This document shows positions 1 to 8,589 of a stretch of 52,569 bases of DNA, piece by piece. This DNA is from DASRFR01 sp035651455 (lineage in GTDB: Bacteria; Acidobacteriota; Terriglobia; Terriglobales; Acidobacteriaceae): positions 1 to 52,569 of the forward strand of contig DASRFR010000043.1 in assembly GCA_035651455.1 (NCBI GenBank), written 5' to 3'. How positions within the stretch are numbered: the stretch's first letter is position 1; every line of letters starts with the position of its first letter. The notes beneath the pieces were generated by a model. It saw only the letters and a list, made by a program, of their open reading frames with translations, was not told the origin of the DNA and did no database searches. The translations under genes and the position numbers were made by a program.

Positions 1-174
1 CGCCATGTCCAATTTCCCATCGTGATTGAAGTCACTAACTGCCACGGAATTGGGACCAGGCAGGACCGGGACGCTTCTCCGCGTCTCAAACTGCCCCCAC
101 ATCATCGAGGGAAGTAGCATCTGGGCGACAACTAGCAACCCTGTAATGAAATCCGAAGACCCCAGCCGCTTCAT
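1..174 (-). CDS. FG-GAP/VCBS-repeat secreted protein, N-terminal part (runs off the window)
   Basis: The first 58 codons of a gene transcribed leftwards out of the window. The start is an ATG at 174 with AGGCGG a few bases upstream. The N-terminus (MKRLGSSDF, a hydrophobic stretch, then MMWGQ) looks like a signal peptide. Residues about 44-58 read SVAVSDFNHDGKLDMA, the calcium-binding core of an FG-GAP/VCBS repeat as in integrin-like beta-propellers. An exported adhesion-like propeller is the likely product; such proteins are abundant in Acidobacteriota. The rest of the gene is not visible, so length and other domains are unknown. Confidence 0.75.
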   Translation of the reverse strand, partial: MKRLGSSDFITGLLVVAQMLLPSMMWGQFETRRSVPVLPGPNSVAVSDFNHDGKLDMA

Positions 175-292
175 ACCGGACCGCCTCCAAGACACTACTC
201 GGATGCCAGCCACGCTGCGCTTCTGTGACGCGCATTATCCCATAACGCTCTCGAACCGTTGGAAAAGAAGCGGGTATCCGAAGGGAGAATGG

Positions 293-366
293 CGCGCCTG
301 GCCCGACTCGAACGGGCGACCCTCTGCTTAGAAGGCAGATGCTCTATCCACCTGAGCTACAGGCGC
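293..366 (-). tRNA. tRNA-Arg (anticodon TCT)
   Basis: Read on the minus strand this folds as a complete cloverleaf. The acceptor stem GCGCCTG pairs with CAGGCGC, the D arm is GCTC/GAGC, the anticodon stem TCTGC/GCAGA encloses CTTCTAA (anticodon TCT), and the T arm GCCCG/CGGGC encloses TTCGAGT. The discriminator base is G. CCA is not encoded. It decodes AGA. It lies between the partial FG-GAP gene and the BNR gene, with no other tRNA nearby. Confidence 0.95.
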
Positions 367-583
367 ACTCGCTGGCTTCTCTATTGTGCCGCATGACGGC
401 CGGCGGGAATAGAGACCGATTGAATGCCCGAACTCCCCTAATTGTAAACCGCCTCAGCCTATCCGCCCTCAGCTACCCGCACCCTAAGCGCCCTCACCCT
501 GCCCGTCGCTGCGAGCACCGCCCCTCTCAATTCCTGCCGGCGTCGGCTCCCTGCCTGAGTCCCAGCCCTCCTCACGGCTCAAG

Positions 584-614
584 AAAAAAGCCCATCCGCT
601 TCGCGCGGATGGGC
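584..614 (-). terminator. Rho-independent terminator of the BNR-repeat gene
   Basis: A perfect 10-bp stem (GCCCATCCGC/GCGGATGGGC) with a 5-nt loop. On the minus strand it is followed by a T run. It sits 22 bases after the stop of the upstream minus-strand gene. Confidence 0.9.
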
Positions 615-635
615 CCATGAGGCGAATACAAGTTC

Positions 636-2141
636 TTACTTCAACCGTTCGCCCACCATGAAGTCCTGGTCGATGCCGGTCGTGGTGTCGGTGTAGACCA
701 CCAGCAGCGTGTTGTTTGCCACCCACGCGTTGCCGGTGTAGTCGCCAATAAAGAACCCGCCGAAGCCATCGTTGAACGGATTCGACGGCTTGGCCGATAA
801 GTCAAAGTTCTTGCTGAACGACTTTCCGCCATCGTTCGAGAACGCCGCAAACGACTCATAGTTGATGTTCGATGGGTCGTTGCGCCGATCATCCCAGCTT
901 ACGCCGACTATTCCTCCCGGGCTCACATTCAGCCATTGGAAGAACTGGTCATGCGTAGCCGTCGAAGGTGCTACCGGCACTCCCGCAGTCCAGGTCGTGC
1001 CGCCGTCATGCGAGCGGGTGACCAGAACCTGCATGAACGAGCCAGTCCAGTTGTAGTACGTCACGTACAGCGTTCCGTTGTTCGCGCCATTGCTGTTGTC
1101 GATCGCGACCACCGGGATGTTGCTCACGCGCTCGTCGGTGTTGGGCAGCGAGCCGTAGAAGCAGCAGAAGCCCGGATCAGGAGCCAGGGCCGCGGTTGCA
1201 ATCTTGGTCGGCGACGTCCAGGTGTTGCCGCCGTCCGAAGACTTCGAAACGTAGAACGTAGCCGTGGTGCCGCCGCAATCGCCCGAAGGACCATTGGCGG
1301 TGCAGCGCATCCAGGTCACGTACACGGTTCCATCCGCTCCGGTCGCCATATCACTGAACTGGTCAACCGAAGGATAGACTTGCGTCGAATCCACCGCGAT
1401 TGCGTTCGACCAGGTTGCTCCGCCATCAGCCGAATGCGACACCGTAATGGTGGAGTTGTTGTTGGTAGCGAACTGCGTGACCGAAATGTAGATGTTGTTC
1501 TTGAAGGAACTGGCCGGCCGGGTGTCGATCTCCATCCACGGCTTGTCTGCAATTCCGCCGCTGAAGAAGTTCGCAACCGCGACCTTCACTGCGCTCCAGG
1601 TTTTACCCTGGTCAGTGGACTTCGACCACACGATGTTGGTCGCGCCCGAAGACAATGCATCGATACCCGCGGCGTAGGCAACATTGTTGAGATCGAAGCC
1701 TACGTTCGGATCGCCGTCGCCGCTTGCGCCAGAGAGCAATCCCAGGCAGCTGCGGTTCCACGTCGTGCCGCCATCAGGCGAGAAGTAGAAGCCCTGGATG
1801 CCTGCGCACGCGTAGTCGTTCGCGCCACTGAGAAGTTGCAGCTGGTTTTTCGGATTGATCACGATCGGTGTTTCGTTCGCCAGTACCGCGCTCTTCGACA
1901 CGTTGGTGTTCGGCAGAGTGCAGGGTGCCGGGCTGCAGGTCACAACCGGTGGAGCAGATGGACGGATACTCGGAGCGGGAAGTTGCACCCGTCCTGCACG
2001 GATCGCGCGACCCATCAGCACGCCGCCGGAATACGGAAGGTTTTCCAACGGAGATGACGACTGCGCGCTCGCTAATGTTGCCATTGAAACCAGCAACAGC
2101 GTAACAAGCACAACACTGAGGGAACGTGATGCTCTCGTCAA
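636..2141 (-). CDS. Secreted BNR-repeat (sialidase-fold) propeller protein
   Basis: A 501-residue protein. Residues 1-27 form a signal peptide (hydrophobic run ending SMATLASAQ). The remainder holds repeated Asp-box motifs such as SPDGGTTWN, SADGGATWS, SSDGGNTWT and SHDGGTTWT, the turn signature of BNR/sialidase-like six-bladed propellers. Catalytic residues of true sialidases (the Arg triad) are not evident, so a binding or unknown hydrolytic role is as likely as sialidase activity. The start is a TTG at 2141, supported by AAGGAGG about 5 bases upstream; no ATG fits as well. It is probably transcribed alone and ends at the terminator at 584-614. Confidence 0.85.
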   Translation of the reverse strand: MTRASRSLSVVLVTLLLVSMATLASAQSSSPLENLPYSGGVLMGRAIRAGRVQLPAPSIRPSAPPVVTCSPAPCTLPNTNVSKSAVLANETPIVINPKNQLQLLSGANDYACAGIQGFYFSPDGGTTWNRSCLGLLSGASGDGDPNVGFDLNNVAYAAGIDALSSGATNIVWSKSTDQGKTWSAVKVAVANFFSGGIADKPWMEIDTRPASSFKNNIYISVTQFATNNNSTITVSHSADGGATWSNAIAVDSTQVYPSVDQFSDMATGADGTVYVTWMRCTANGPSGDCGGTTATFYVSKSSDGGNTWTSPTKIATAALAPDPGFCCFYGSLPNTDERVSNIPVVAIDNSNGANNGTLYVTYYNWTGSFMQVLVTRSHDGGTTWTAGVPVAPSTATHDQFFQWLNVSPGGIVGVSWDDRRNDPSNINYESFAAFSNDGGKSFSKNFDLSAKPSNPFNDGFGGFFIGDYTGNAWVANNTLLVVYTDTTTGIDQDFMVGERLK

Positions 2142-2560
2142 ATTAGCCTCCTTAAGGCTGGATTGCTTTTTTTACCTAGTCGGTGATTAAGGGTTATTGG
2201 AGACACTTCGAAACGACGCTTGCCCCTACCGCGGGTAGTAGAGGCAAAGAATTTTGTTCCTCATCCTGTGTACTGTCAATATGAAGAATTCTGCACACTG
2301 CCCATCAGACGCGCCTTTTCGGCGCTGATGCCTCTGCCGTGATCGAATTTCAGTTCCAGGAACTTTCCTCTCATTTCACAGTTTTTACGTTCAAGACACC
2401 TCGGCGGTGTCTAAGAATTTTCCACAACCAAGACTCCTTGCCCGGGCCAATCGGCACGCGTTACGTCCCCTGGTTTGCTTCTGTCGCGCCGCGCGCCCAT
2501 AATGTCAACGCATTGGGGACCAGTCTTTTCACCTTTTACTTGTCCTTGAGAGATCGCCCC
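2142..2560. other. Intergenic region between divergent genes
   Basis: About 420 bases separating the divergent BNR and DUF5996 genes, so it should hold both promoters. No convincing -35/-10 pair, operator or riboswitch was recognised. The open frame of the plus-strand gene extends back to a GTG at 2339, but that extension is low-complexity and has no ribosome binding site. Confidence 0.4.
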
Positions 2561-3502
2561 ATGACTTCTTCTGACTTCACCAACAGCCAAACTTCCTGGC
2601 CTGAGCTGCCGCTTTCAGCCTGGGTCGACACCTGCTCAACCTTGCACATGTGGACTCAGGTCGTCGGCAAGGTGCGTCTCGCCCTTTGTCCGCCAATCAA
2701 TCACTGGTGGGAAGTCCCCCTGTACGTCAACTCCGTCGGCCTGACGACCTCGCCCATCCCCTACGAAGCAGGAGTTTTTGAAGTCCAGTTCGACTTCTTG
2801 CGCCACCATCTCTCGATTCAAACCAGCCGGGGAGCAACCCAGCTCTTGCCTCTTAAGCCGCGCTCCGTCGCCGACTTTTACCGCGAATTCATAGCCGCGT
2901 TGCAGTCGCTCGGAATCCACGTAAAAATCTGGACCACACCCGTAGAGATTCCCAACCCCATTCCCTTCGAACAGGACACTCAGCACGCCTCCTACGATCC
3001 GGAATATGCCAGCCGGTTCTGGCGTATCCTTCTCGCCGTCGACAGCATCTTTAAGGATTTCCGATCTGATTTTGTGGGCAAGGCGAGCCCAGTGCACTTT
3101 TTCTGGGGAAGCTTCGATCTGGCGGTCACGCGCTTCTCAGGACGGCGTGCGCCGTTACGCGAGGGTGCCGATCCCATCACCCGCGAAGCCTACTCTCATG
3201 AAGTGATCAGTGCCGGCTTCTGGCCGGGAAGCGGTGAGATTAACTATGCCGCGTTTTACGCCTACGCGGCCCCTGAGCCTGCGGGCTTTTCCGTTGCTAA
3301 GGTTCAACCGGCAGGTGCGTTCTATCACCCGCAACTGCATGAATTTTTGCTGAAGTATGACGATGCTCGCAACGCCGCTTCTCCACGCGAGGCGCTGCTG
3401 GCTTTTCTACAAAGCACGTACGATGCTGGGGCAAACCTCGGCGACTGGAACCGAAAGGAACTCGAGCGCGCCGACAAAACCCCGTTGCTGCAGGCGGGAT
3501 AA
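2561..3502 (+). CDS. DUF5996 family protein
   Basis: About 313 residues from the ATG at 2561, where family similarity begins. The N-terminus (WPELPLSAWVDTCSTLHMW), VGKVRLALCPPINHWWEVP and the later YVNSVGLTTSPIPY are the hallmark segments of DUF5996 proteins. These are cytosolic proteins of unknown function found in many environmental bacteria. The C-terminal half carries the usual FWGSFDLAVTRFSGRRAP and GFWPGSGEINYAAFYAY blocks, so the protein is full length. No signal peptide or membrane segment is seen. It stands alone between minus-strand genes. The family assignment is from memory of conserved segments; no biochemical role is known. Confidence 0.85.
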   Translation: MTSSDFTNSQTSWPELPLSAWVDTCSTLHMWTQVVGKVRLALCPPINHWWEVPLYVNSVGLTTSPIPYEAGVFEVQFDFLRHHLSIQTSRGATQLLPLKPRSVADFYREFIAALQSLGIHVKIWTTPVEIPNPIPFEQDTQHASYDPEYASRFWRILLAVDSIFKDFRSDFVGKASPVHFFWGSFDLAVTRFSGRRAPLREGADPITREAYSHEVISAGFWPGSGEINYAAFYAYAAPEPAGFSVAKVQPAGAFYHPQLHEFLLKYDDARNAASPREALLAFLQSTYDAGANLGDWNRKELERADKTPLLQAG

Positions 3503-3535
3503 TTGCAAGTGCGTGCTTGCGCTTTTCGCTGCGGG

Positions 3536-3787
3536 CTAGTCCTTAAGCGGAACGATCGGCTTCTCGCCCTGGCAGAACGTGGCTACGCGCTGCAACCCGC
3601 CTTGCAATTGGTTCACGAACATGACCGGTCCATAGCAATAAACCGCATGGCCATTGTCGCTGAGATACCACTTGCCGCCCTTGCGCGCTAGCCGCGTGTA
3701 GTGGTCGGAAGGGGTGGGAATTGGGGGAGTTGACCTGGGGACAGGAAGCGACAGAAACATTACCACGGCTAGGGTCAGGGCCTTCAT
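3536..3787 (-). CDS. Small exported protein, unknown function
   Basis: 83 residues from an ATG at 3787. Residues 1-20 (MKALTLAVVMFLSLPVPRST) form a signal-peptide-like segment, followed by a short mature domain with KGGKWYLSDNGHAVYCYGPV and a second Cys near the C-terminus (ATFCQGEKP). The two Cys could form a disulphide after export. A longer in-frame opening continues upstream to about 4036 but is Arg-rich and overlaps the next gene, so the short form is preferred. A Gly-Gly-Lys-Trp-Tyr motif recurs in exported microbial proteins, but no family is recognised. Confidence 0.6.
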   Translation of the reverse strand: MKALTLAVVMFLSLPVPRSTPPIPTPSDHYTRLARKGGKWYLSDNGHAVYCYGPVMFVNQLQGGLQRVATFCQGEKPIVPLKD

Positions 3788-3857
3788 GGTTTTTTCCAGT
3801 ACAACTGCTTTCGAACCGGGAATCACTGCCTGACTGCGAAACGATCGCCTGGGATAT

Positions 3858-4274
3858 TTAGATCGCGCGCAACGCCCGGCGTACATCCGGCTTGTCAGAC
3901 GCCGCCTGGGGCACTTTCGGCAAAGCGTGTTTCTTGACCTTGCCTTCATTGCTCTTGTGATCGCTTTGTGTTTTGTGGCCGGGCTCCGCTGGAGAGTGTT
4001 CCTGCTCCTGCGCGCGTGCTTTGCCGGCGGCGGCATTCCGCTCCATCACCGCCTTGCCTTTCATCGTCGTCAATTCGATGCTGTCGCCGAATAGAGTCCG
4101 GATCAGCCCACGCTGCGATTCGATGGTCTTGGCTTGCTCGATGATCAGGTACGTCATCAGCACGTAGGAAAGTACAAAAAGCAAAGTGAGAACCGGCAGA
4201 AGGCTGCGCTTTTTCTTGAGCGCAACCACGGGAAACTGAGAGACGGAAACGCTGATGTCGGAAGCGGCGGTCAC
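3858..4274 (-). CDS. Single-pass membrane protein with charged C-terminal tail
   Basis: About 138 residues if translation starts at the GTG at 4274; an alternative TTG at 4331 would add 19 residues. There is one clear transmembrane helix (LLPVLTLLFVLSYVLMTYLI) after a KKKR stop-transfer cluster, then an amphipathic, coiled-coil-like stretch (IIEQAKTIESQRGLIRTLFG) and a hydrophilic Lys/Ala/Glu tail. The positive residues before the helix predict a cytoplasmic N-terminus. No family was recognised. The small exported-protein gene follows 70 bases downstream on the same strand, so they may be cotranscribed. Confidence 0.65.
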   Translation of the reverse strand: MTAASDISVSVSQFPVVALKKKRSLLPVLTLLFVLSYVLMTYLIIEQAKTIESQRGLIRTLFGDSIELTTMKGKAVMERNAAAGKARAQEQEHSPAEPGHKTQSDHKSNEGKVKKHALPKVPQAASDKPDVRRALRAI

Positions 4275-4521
4275 GAGGCACCCCGGGTTTTTTGCCCAAG
4301 TGGCAGGCACCCTTAAGAGTGCAGCTTGCAAGCCATCAGTTGCCGGCCGGGTATGTAGCTGGAAAATAAATGTTTAGGCAGAGAAGTGCTCTCGGCTCAA
4401 GGTCTTCCACGTGCAACCGGCTGCACATTATAGGTAACCAGTCGCGTTACTTTGGAGTGTGCGCCAGCTTGACTATGCCTCCCCGGCTGCCCGTCCGTAC
4501 CCGCAAAGCCGCACCAGACGC

Positions 4522-5700
4522 CTACTTTGCGCCCATTACCAGCTTGGCAATAGTCTGCAGTTGCATGTTCGACGTGCCTTCGTAGATTTTGCCGATCTTC
4601 GAATCGCGCCAGTACTTCTCGACCGGATAGTCCTTGGTGAACCCGTACCCGCCATAAATCTCGATCGCCAATGACGTGACTCGCTCCGCCACCTGCGAGC
4701 AAAAGAGCTTGGCCATCGCGGCTTCCTTTACAAAAGGAACGCCGGCATCCTTCATGCGAGCGGCGTTGTACACCATGAGGCGCGCAGCTTCAATCTCAGT
4801 CGCCATCTGCGCGATCTGAAACTGGATACCCTGGAACTCGGCAATGGACTTTCCGAACTGCTTGCGTTCCTGGGCGTACTTGCTCGCATGTTCCCACGCA
4901 CCCCGCGCCACCCCGGCCATCTGCGCCCCGATACCGATGCGTCCTTCGTTCAGGGTTTCAATCGCGATCTTGTATCCCTTGCCCACCTCGCCCAGTACGT
5001 TAGACTTCGGCACTCGGCAGTCTTCCAGGATCAGCTCGCAGGTGGATGACGCCCGGATTCCTAATTTGTCTTCCTTCTTGCCGACTGTGAACCCGGGGTA
5101 TTCCTTTTCGATGAGAAATGCCGTGATGCCCCGATATCCAGCCGACGGATCGATACTCGCGAACAGAACGAAGAGTCCCGCTTCCTTGCCGTTCGTGATC
5201 CACAGCTTGCGGCCGTTCAGCACGTAATCGCCGCCCTTGAGTTCAGCGCGGGTCTGCAGCGCGAATGCGTCACTGCCCGAACCCGCCTCGCTCAAGGCGT
5301 AAGCGCCGCAAAGTTCAGTCGCCATGCGAGGCAGATAGCGCTTCTTCTGCTCCTCGTTCCCCCAGCGCAGCAGCGCGTTGTTCACCAGTGTGTTCTGCAC
5401 ATCGACGATTACTCCCGCCGATGCGTCTACGCGCGAAAGTTCTTCGACAGCGAGGATGGCATCGAAAAACTTTCCCGCACCCCCGCCATATTGCTCGGGG
5501 ATCTCAATGCCCATCAGCCCCAACTGAAAGAACTCCTGGATCAGTTTCTTTTCAAATACGCCCTTCTCGTCCATCTCCTTGACTAACGGACGCACCTTTT
5601 CCTCGGCAAACTGGCGAATATTGTCGCGAAACAGAATTTCATCATCGGTGAACGTCGTTAGCGGGGAGGGATTGGCAATCGCCTGCAGAGTTTCCGGCAT
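4522..5700 (-). CDS. Acyl-CoA dehydrogenase (short/branched-chain type)
   Basis: 392 residues, the usual length of a soluble acyl-CoA dehydrogenase. It catalyses FAD-dependent alpha,beta-oxidation of acyl-CoA, passing electrons to ETF. The three domains are intact: N-terminal helices, a middle beta domain with ALSEAGSGSDAFALQTRA and LWITNGKEA, and a C-terminal helical domain. The catalytic Glu lies in KIYEGTSNMQLQTIAK. The YEGxSNxQLxTIAK pattern resembles short/branched-chain and butyryl-CoA dehydrogenases more than long-chain ones. The ATG at 5700 is preceded by GAAGGA. No ETF or thiolase gene is adjacent, so the substrate cannot be fixed from context. Confidence 0.92.
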   Translation of the reverse strand: MPETLQAIANPSPLTTFTDDEILFRDNIRQFAEEKVRPLVKEMDEKGVFEKKLIQEFFQLGLMGIEIPEQYGGGAGKFFDAILAVEELSRVDASAGVIVDVQNTLVNNALLRWGNEEQKKRYLPRMATELCGAYALSEAGSGSDAFALQTRAELKGGDYVLNGRKLWITNGKEAGLFVLFASIDPSAGYRGITAFLIEKEYPGFTVGKKEDKLGIRASSTCELILEDCRVPKSNVLGEVGKGYKIAIETLNEGRIGIGAQMAGVARGAWEHASKYAQERKQFGKSIAEFQGIQFQIAQMATEIEAARLMVYNAARMKDAGVPFVKEAAMAKLFCSQVAERVTSLAIEIYGGYGFTKDYPVEKYWRDSKIGKIYEGTSNMQLQTIAKLVMGAK

Positions 5701-5855
5701 ATCAGTCCTTCAGGAGGAGAATTTCAACCCAAAAGTTTAACACCATGCAGGCGCAAGCATCTGTGCGCTCTTCATCGTAGGCTGCCGCAGGAAGCAGCCG
5801 CATCCGAAATTAGAGCTGAAGGCGAGAGCTACGCTGCGCAGCTATACTTTCGTAG

Positions 5856-6503
5856 ATGGGCCTTCGTCGCCTTTTCAAAAAAGAAAAACAAGAACACCGA
5901 ATCTTGCGGCAGATCGAACGCACTGGCGATCAGCTGCAGCCCGAATACCATCGAGCTACGCCGGAGTGTCCGCACCCTGAGCGTTGGAGCATGTTCGATT
6001 CAATGACGGCGGAAGTCGAGGTGCTGGAATTCATTCGGACGCTGGTGACTACTATGAAGCCTGAACTCGTGGTCGAGACTGGGACCTTCAGTGCCATCAG
6101 CACGTTGTGGATTGCGGAGGGCTTGGAAGCAAACGGGCGGGGGACGGTCGTCACTTGCGAATTCGATGCCAAGGTCTATGCCAACGCCCGGCAACGCATC
6201 GCAAGCTCAAAGTATGCCCGCAGGATCGATCTACGCAACCAATCGAGCCTCGAAATGAAGATCGATGGCAGGATTGACCTTTTTTTTAGTGACAGCGACA
6301 TGCCGATCCGTGAGCAGGAAGTGCGCCGTTTTCTGCCTCAAATTAGTCCCAACGGGGTCATTCTGATGCATGATGCCAGCTCTCACCTTGCACAAGTCCG
6401 GCAAGCGGCTTTGAAGCTGGAGCAAGAAGGTCTTATCTCGGTAGTCCTGCTACCCACCCCTCGCGGGCTGGTTATCGCTCAGAAGCGGGAGGGCAGAAAG
6501 TAA
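5856..6503 (+). CDS. Class I SAM-dependent methyltransferase (Methyltransf_24 type)
   Basis: 215 residues. Residues about 68-85 (ELVVETGTFSAISTLWIA) are the glycine-rich SAM-binding motif I in the variant used by the Methyltransf_24/cephalosporin-hydroxylase-like group. VVTCEFD gives the acidic residue that binds the SAM ribose. IDLFFSDSDMP and NGVILMHDAS are motifs IV and VI. An O-methyltransferase acting on a small molecule or sugar is likely, but the substrate is unknown. No signal peptide is present. The gene is monocistronic by spacing, and no clear ribosome binding site precedes the ATG. Confidence 0.8.
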   Translation: MGLRRLFKKEKQEHRILRQIERTGDQLQPEYHRATPECPHPERWSMFDSMTAEVEVLEFIRTLVTTMKPELVVETGTFSAISTLWIAEGLEANGRGTVVTCEFDAKVYANARQRIASSKYARRIDLRNQSSLEMKIDGRIDLFFSDSDMPIREQEVRRFLPQISPNGVILMHDASSHLAQVRQAALKLEQEGLISVVLLPTPRGLVIAQKREGRK

Positions 6504-6628
6504 GCTTCTCTGCCTGTGGCAACGAGCAGTCCAGACCTCCCCTGTGACTTTCTTCCTTGCCAGTAGAGACTTTCAGCGCTACGATGCGCGCTTAAAAGCC
6601 CGTTCGCTCTCCCGTCTGGAGGTGAAAC

Positions 6629-7762
6629 ATGAAGCGGAACCCGCTGCTCCTCGCCAGTTGCTGCATGCTGTTCTGCCTCGCAAGCCGGTCTCAAGACAAG
6701 ATCATTATTCCTGCCGGCACTCCCGAAGACCAAGCTTTGCAAGCCATCACTAATGAGCAGGACGCCCAGAAGAAGCTGGCCATGTATGAAGATTTCACGC
6801 AGAAGTTCTCATCCAATCTGGCCGCGGTCGCTTATGGGAACTGGCAGATTTCGCAAATTTACCAGGGCACCGGCGACCTGCAAAAGGCCTTAGCCTATGG
6901 CGACAAAGCGCTCGCCGGCTCGCCTAACAATCTGGACATACTGGTGTCGCAAGCTACGATCGCCCAGCAACTCAAAGACAACTCCAAAGTGATGGACTAC
7001 GCCATCAAGGGAGGCGGGGCCTATAGTGCCATAGGGAAGACGAAGCCTGATGGAGTTAACGACGCAGACTTTGCCCGCAGCGTAACCGAGAGCAAGGAGG
7101 CGGCGAAGAACTCGTACGAATTCCTGGAGTCATCGGGCTTTAACGCCATTGTCGATGAGAAAGATCCCAAGTCGCGCATGAACTACATCGAGCGCTTCAC
7201 CGCGGCTTTTCCTGATTCGCGATTCCAGGAGTCCATTACCAACTACGCCCTTTACACGCTTAGCCCGGGACAACTGAATGACTCCGCCCGCCTGGTGGCC
7301 TTCGGCGAAAAAGCATTGGCCGCGAATCCCAAGAGTGTTCCGGTCTTGCTTCTCCTGGCGAATTCCTACGTCGAAGACGCGAAAGCGGGCAGTATCACCA
7401 AGGCAGTTAATTACTCGCAGAAAGTCATTGAGCTTTCAAATGCAGACGCGGCTGATGCGGACCGCTCTCGCAAACTCTCGGCGGGCGCCGCGCATTCGAC
7501 TTTAGGGTATGCCTATATGAAACAAGAAAAGACCGCAGCCGCCGTGCCGGAACTCAAAGCGGCCTCCGAACTGCTGAAGGGACAGGACGCCACTGGCTAT
7601 GCGGTTGCGATGTATCGGTTAGGATTCGCCTACGCCAAAATGAACAAGGTCGATAACGCCCGCAACGTTTTGAACGAGATTGCGAAACTAGACGGTCCCA
7701 TGCAGCAGCCCGCTCGCGATTTGCTGATGAAGGTGAACAGCGCCCGCGCGAAAGGGAAGTAG
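6629..7762 (+). CDS. Exported TPR-repeat protein
   Basis: 377 residues with a signal peptide (MKRNPLLLASCCMLFCLASRS). The mature part is all-helical with TPR-like repeats: AYGNWQISQIYQGTGDLQKA, ALAYGDKALAGSPNNLDIL, LVAFGEKALAANPKSVPVLL and AMYRLGFAYAKMNKVDNARN. TPR arrays act as protein-binding scaffolds; this one would act in the periplasm. GGAGG lies 6 bases before the ATG. It stands alone between a methyltransferase gene and a convergent two-component operon, so its partner cannot be inferred. Confidence 0.8.
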   Translation: MKRNPLLLASCCMLFCLASRSQDKIIIPAGTPEDQALQAITNEQDAQKKLAMYEDFTQKFSSNLAAVAYGNWQISQIYQGTGDLQKALAYGDKALAGSPNNLDILVSQATIAQQLKDNSKVMDYAIKGGGAYSAIGKTKPDGVNDADFARSVTESKEAAKNSYEFLESSGFNAIVDEKDPKSRMNYIERFTAAFPDSRFQESITNYALYTLSPGQLNDSARLVAFGEKALAANPKSVPVLLLLANSYVEDAKAGSITKAVNYSQKVIELSNADAADADRSRKLSAGAAHSTLGYAYMKQEKTAAAVPELKAASELLKGQDATGYAVAMYRLGFAYAKMNKVDNARNVLNEIAKLDGPMQQPARDLLMKVNSARAKGK

Positions 7763-7839
7763 TCGATGTCTTGCCTCGCGCTGAATGGAACCCGGAACGC
7801 AAGCCTCAAGCGAGCTCGAATCGGACCGCTCGAGTCCGT

Positions 7840-8589
7840 TTAGTGTTGTATTAGATCGTCGGATAACAGACGCGCTTTTAACGCGAGATTATGCGCGCGT
7901 TGCAGGTCTCCGCCCTGCATGGCTCGACGAGCCTGCTGCAGAAAGACTCGCGCCTGTTCCGCGGTTTCGCGCCGATTGGTATCCAATTGCCGCCCCGATA
8001 ATTTCTGCAGATTCGCCTCTCCCGCGCCGATCATTTCTTCAGTGACCTGACGCTCGTGAGCGGCTTGTGCGTCGCTGATGCTACGCGAGAGCTGAGGGTT
8101 GGCATCGGCGGTGCCGCCTTCACGCACCACTTTCTTCTTAGGATTAGCGCTCTGCTTTCCAACGCTCAAAGAGGGTGGCTGGTTGGCATTGTTGCCGGGC
8201 TGCGATGGCTGACCCTGGCCAGGAGCGGGCTCTGCCCCAGTGGCTGGCTTTGCCGTTGTCGCGGGAGAAGAAGGCTGCGCATTTCCTGCGTGCGAGCGGC
8301 TGGACTCAGCTTGCGGCGATCTTGTTTTTGAGGGCGAGGCCTGGATCAGGGTTTGGCCGGGCTTAACCAGGGCGCGCTGCGCAAGCGAGAAAGGCACCCA
8401 TTGCGCCGAGGCTAAAAGAGCGAACCATATAACAGGCCGCCGCTGTAAGTGCGCTCGAGCGACCGTGGCAATGAATAGCAAGGCCGTTAAAATTGGCTCC
8501 ACGACAATTTGGATGCCGGGCGCCCCCGCTATAGTGTGTTGACTAAACTGATTTTTTGAGTTCAAAACGCCGATATGGGCTCGGTTCAT
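7840..8589 (-). CDS. Membrane-anchored protein with helical C-terminal domain, coupled to a histidine kinase
   Basis: About 249 residues. The ATG at 8589 overlaps the kinase stop as ATGA, so translation is probably coupled to the kinase. One or two hydrophobic segments (VVEPILTALLFIATVARAHL and PVIWFALLASAQWVPFSLAQ) are followed by a Pro/Ala/Gln/Ser-rich linker and a charged helical C-terminus (EQARVFLQQARRAMQGGDLQ). The ordering of membrane anchor, disordered linker and helical bundle suggests a periplasmic partner or sensor accessory of the kinase. That role is inference only. The C-terminal helices resemble a short TPR or DUF4398-like repeat. The longer open frame reaching 8706 only reads back into the kinase gene. 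Confidence 0.7.
   Translation of the reverse strand: MNRAHIGVLNSKNQFSQHTIAGAPGIQIVVEPILTALLFIATVARAHLQRRPVIWFALLASAQWVPFSLAQRALVKPGQTLIQASPSKTRSPQAESSRSHAGNAQPSSPATTAKPATGAEPAPGQGQPSQPGNNANQPPSLSVGKQSANPKKKVVREGGTADANPQLSRSISDAQAAHERQVTEEMIGAGEANLQKLSGRQLDTNRRETAEQARVFLQQARRAMQGGDLQRAHNLALKARLLSDDLIQH

Noticed and set aside
936..2057. 373-residue plus-strand open frame
   Set aside because: It is antisense to the BNR gene, rich in Arg/Val/His without domain signs, and has no ribosome binding site.
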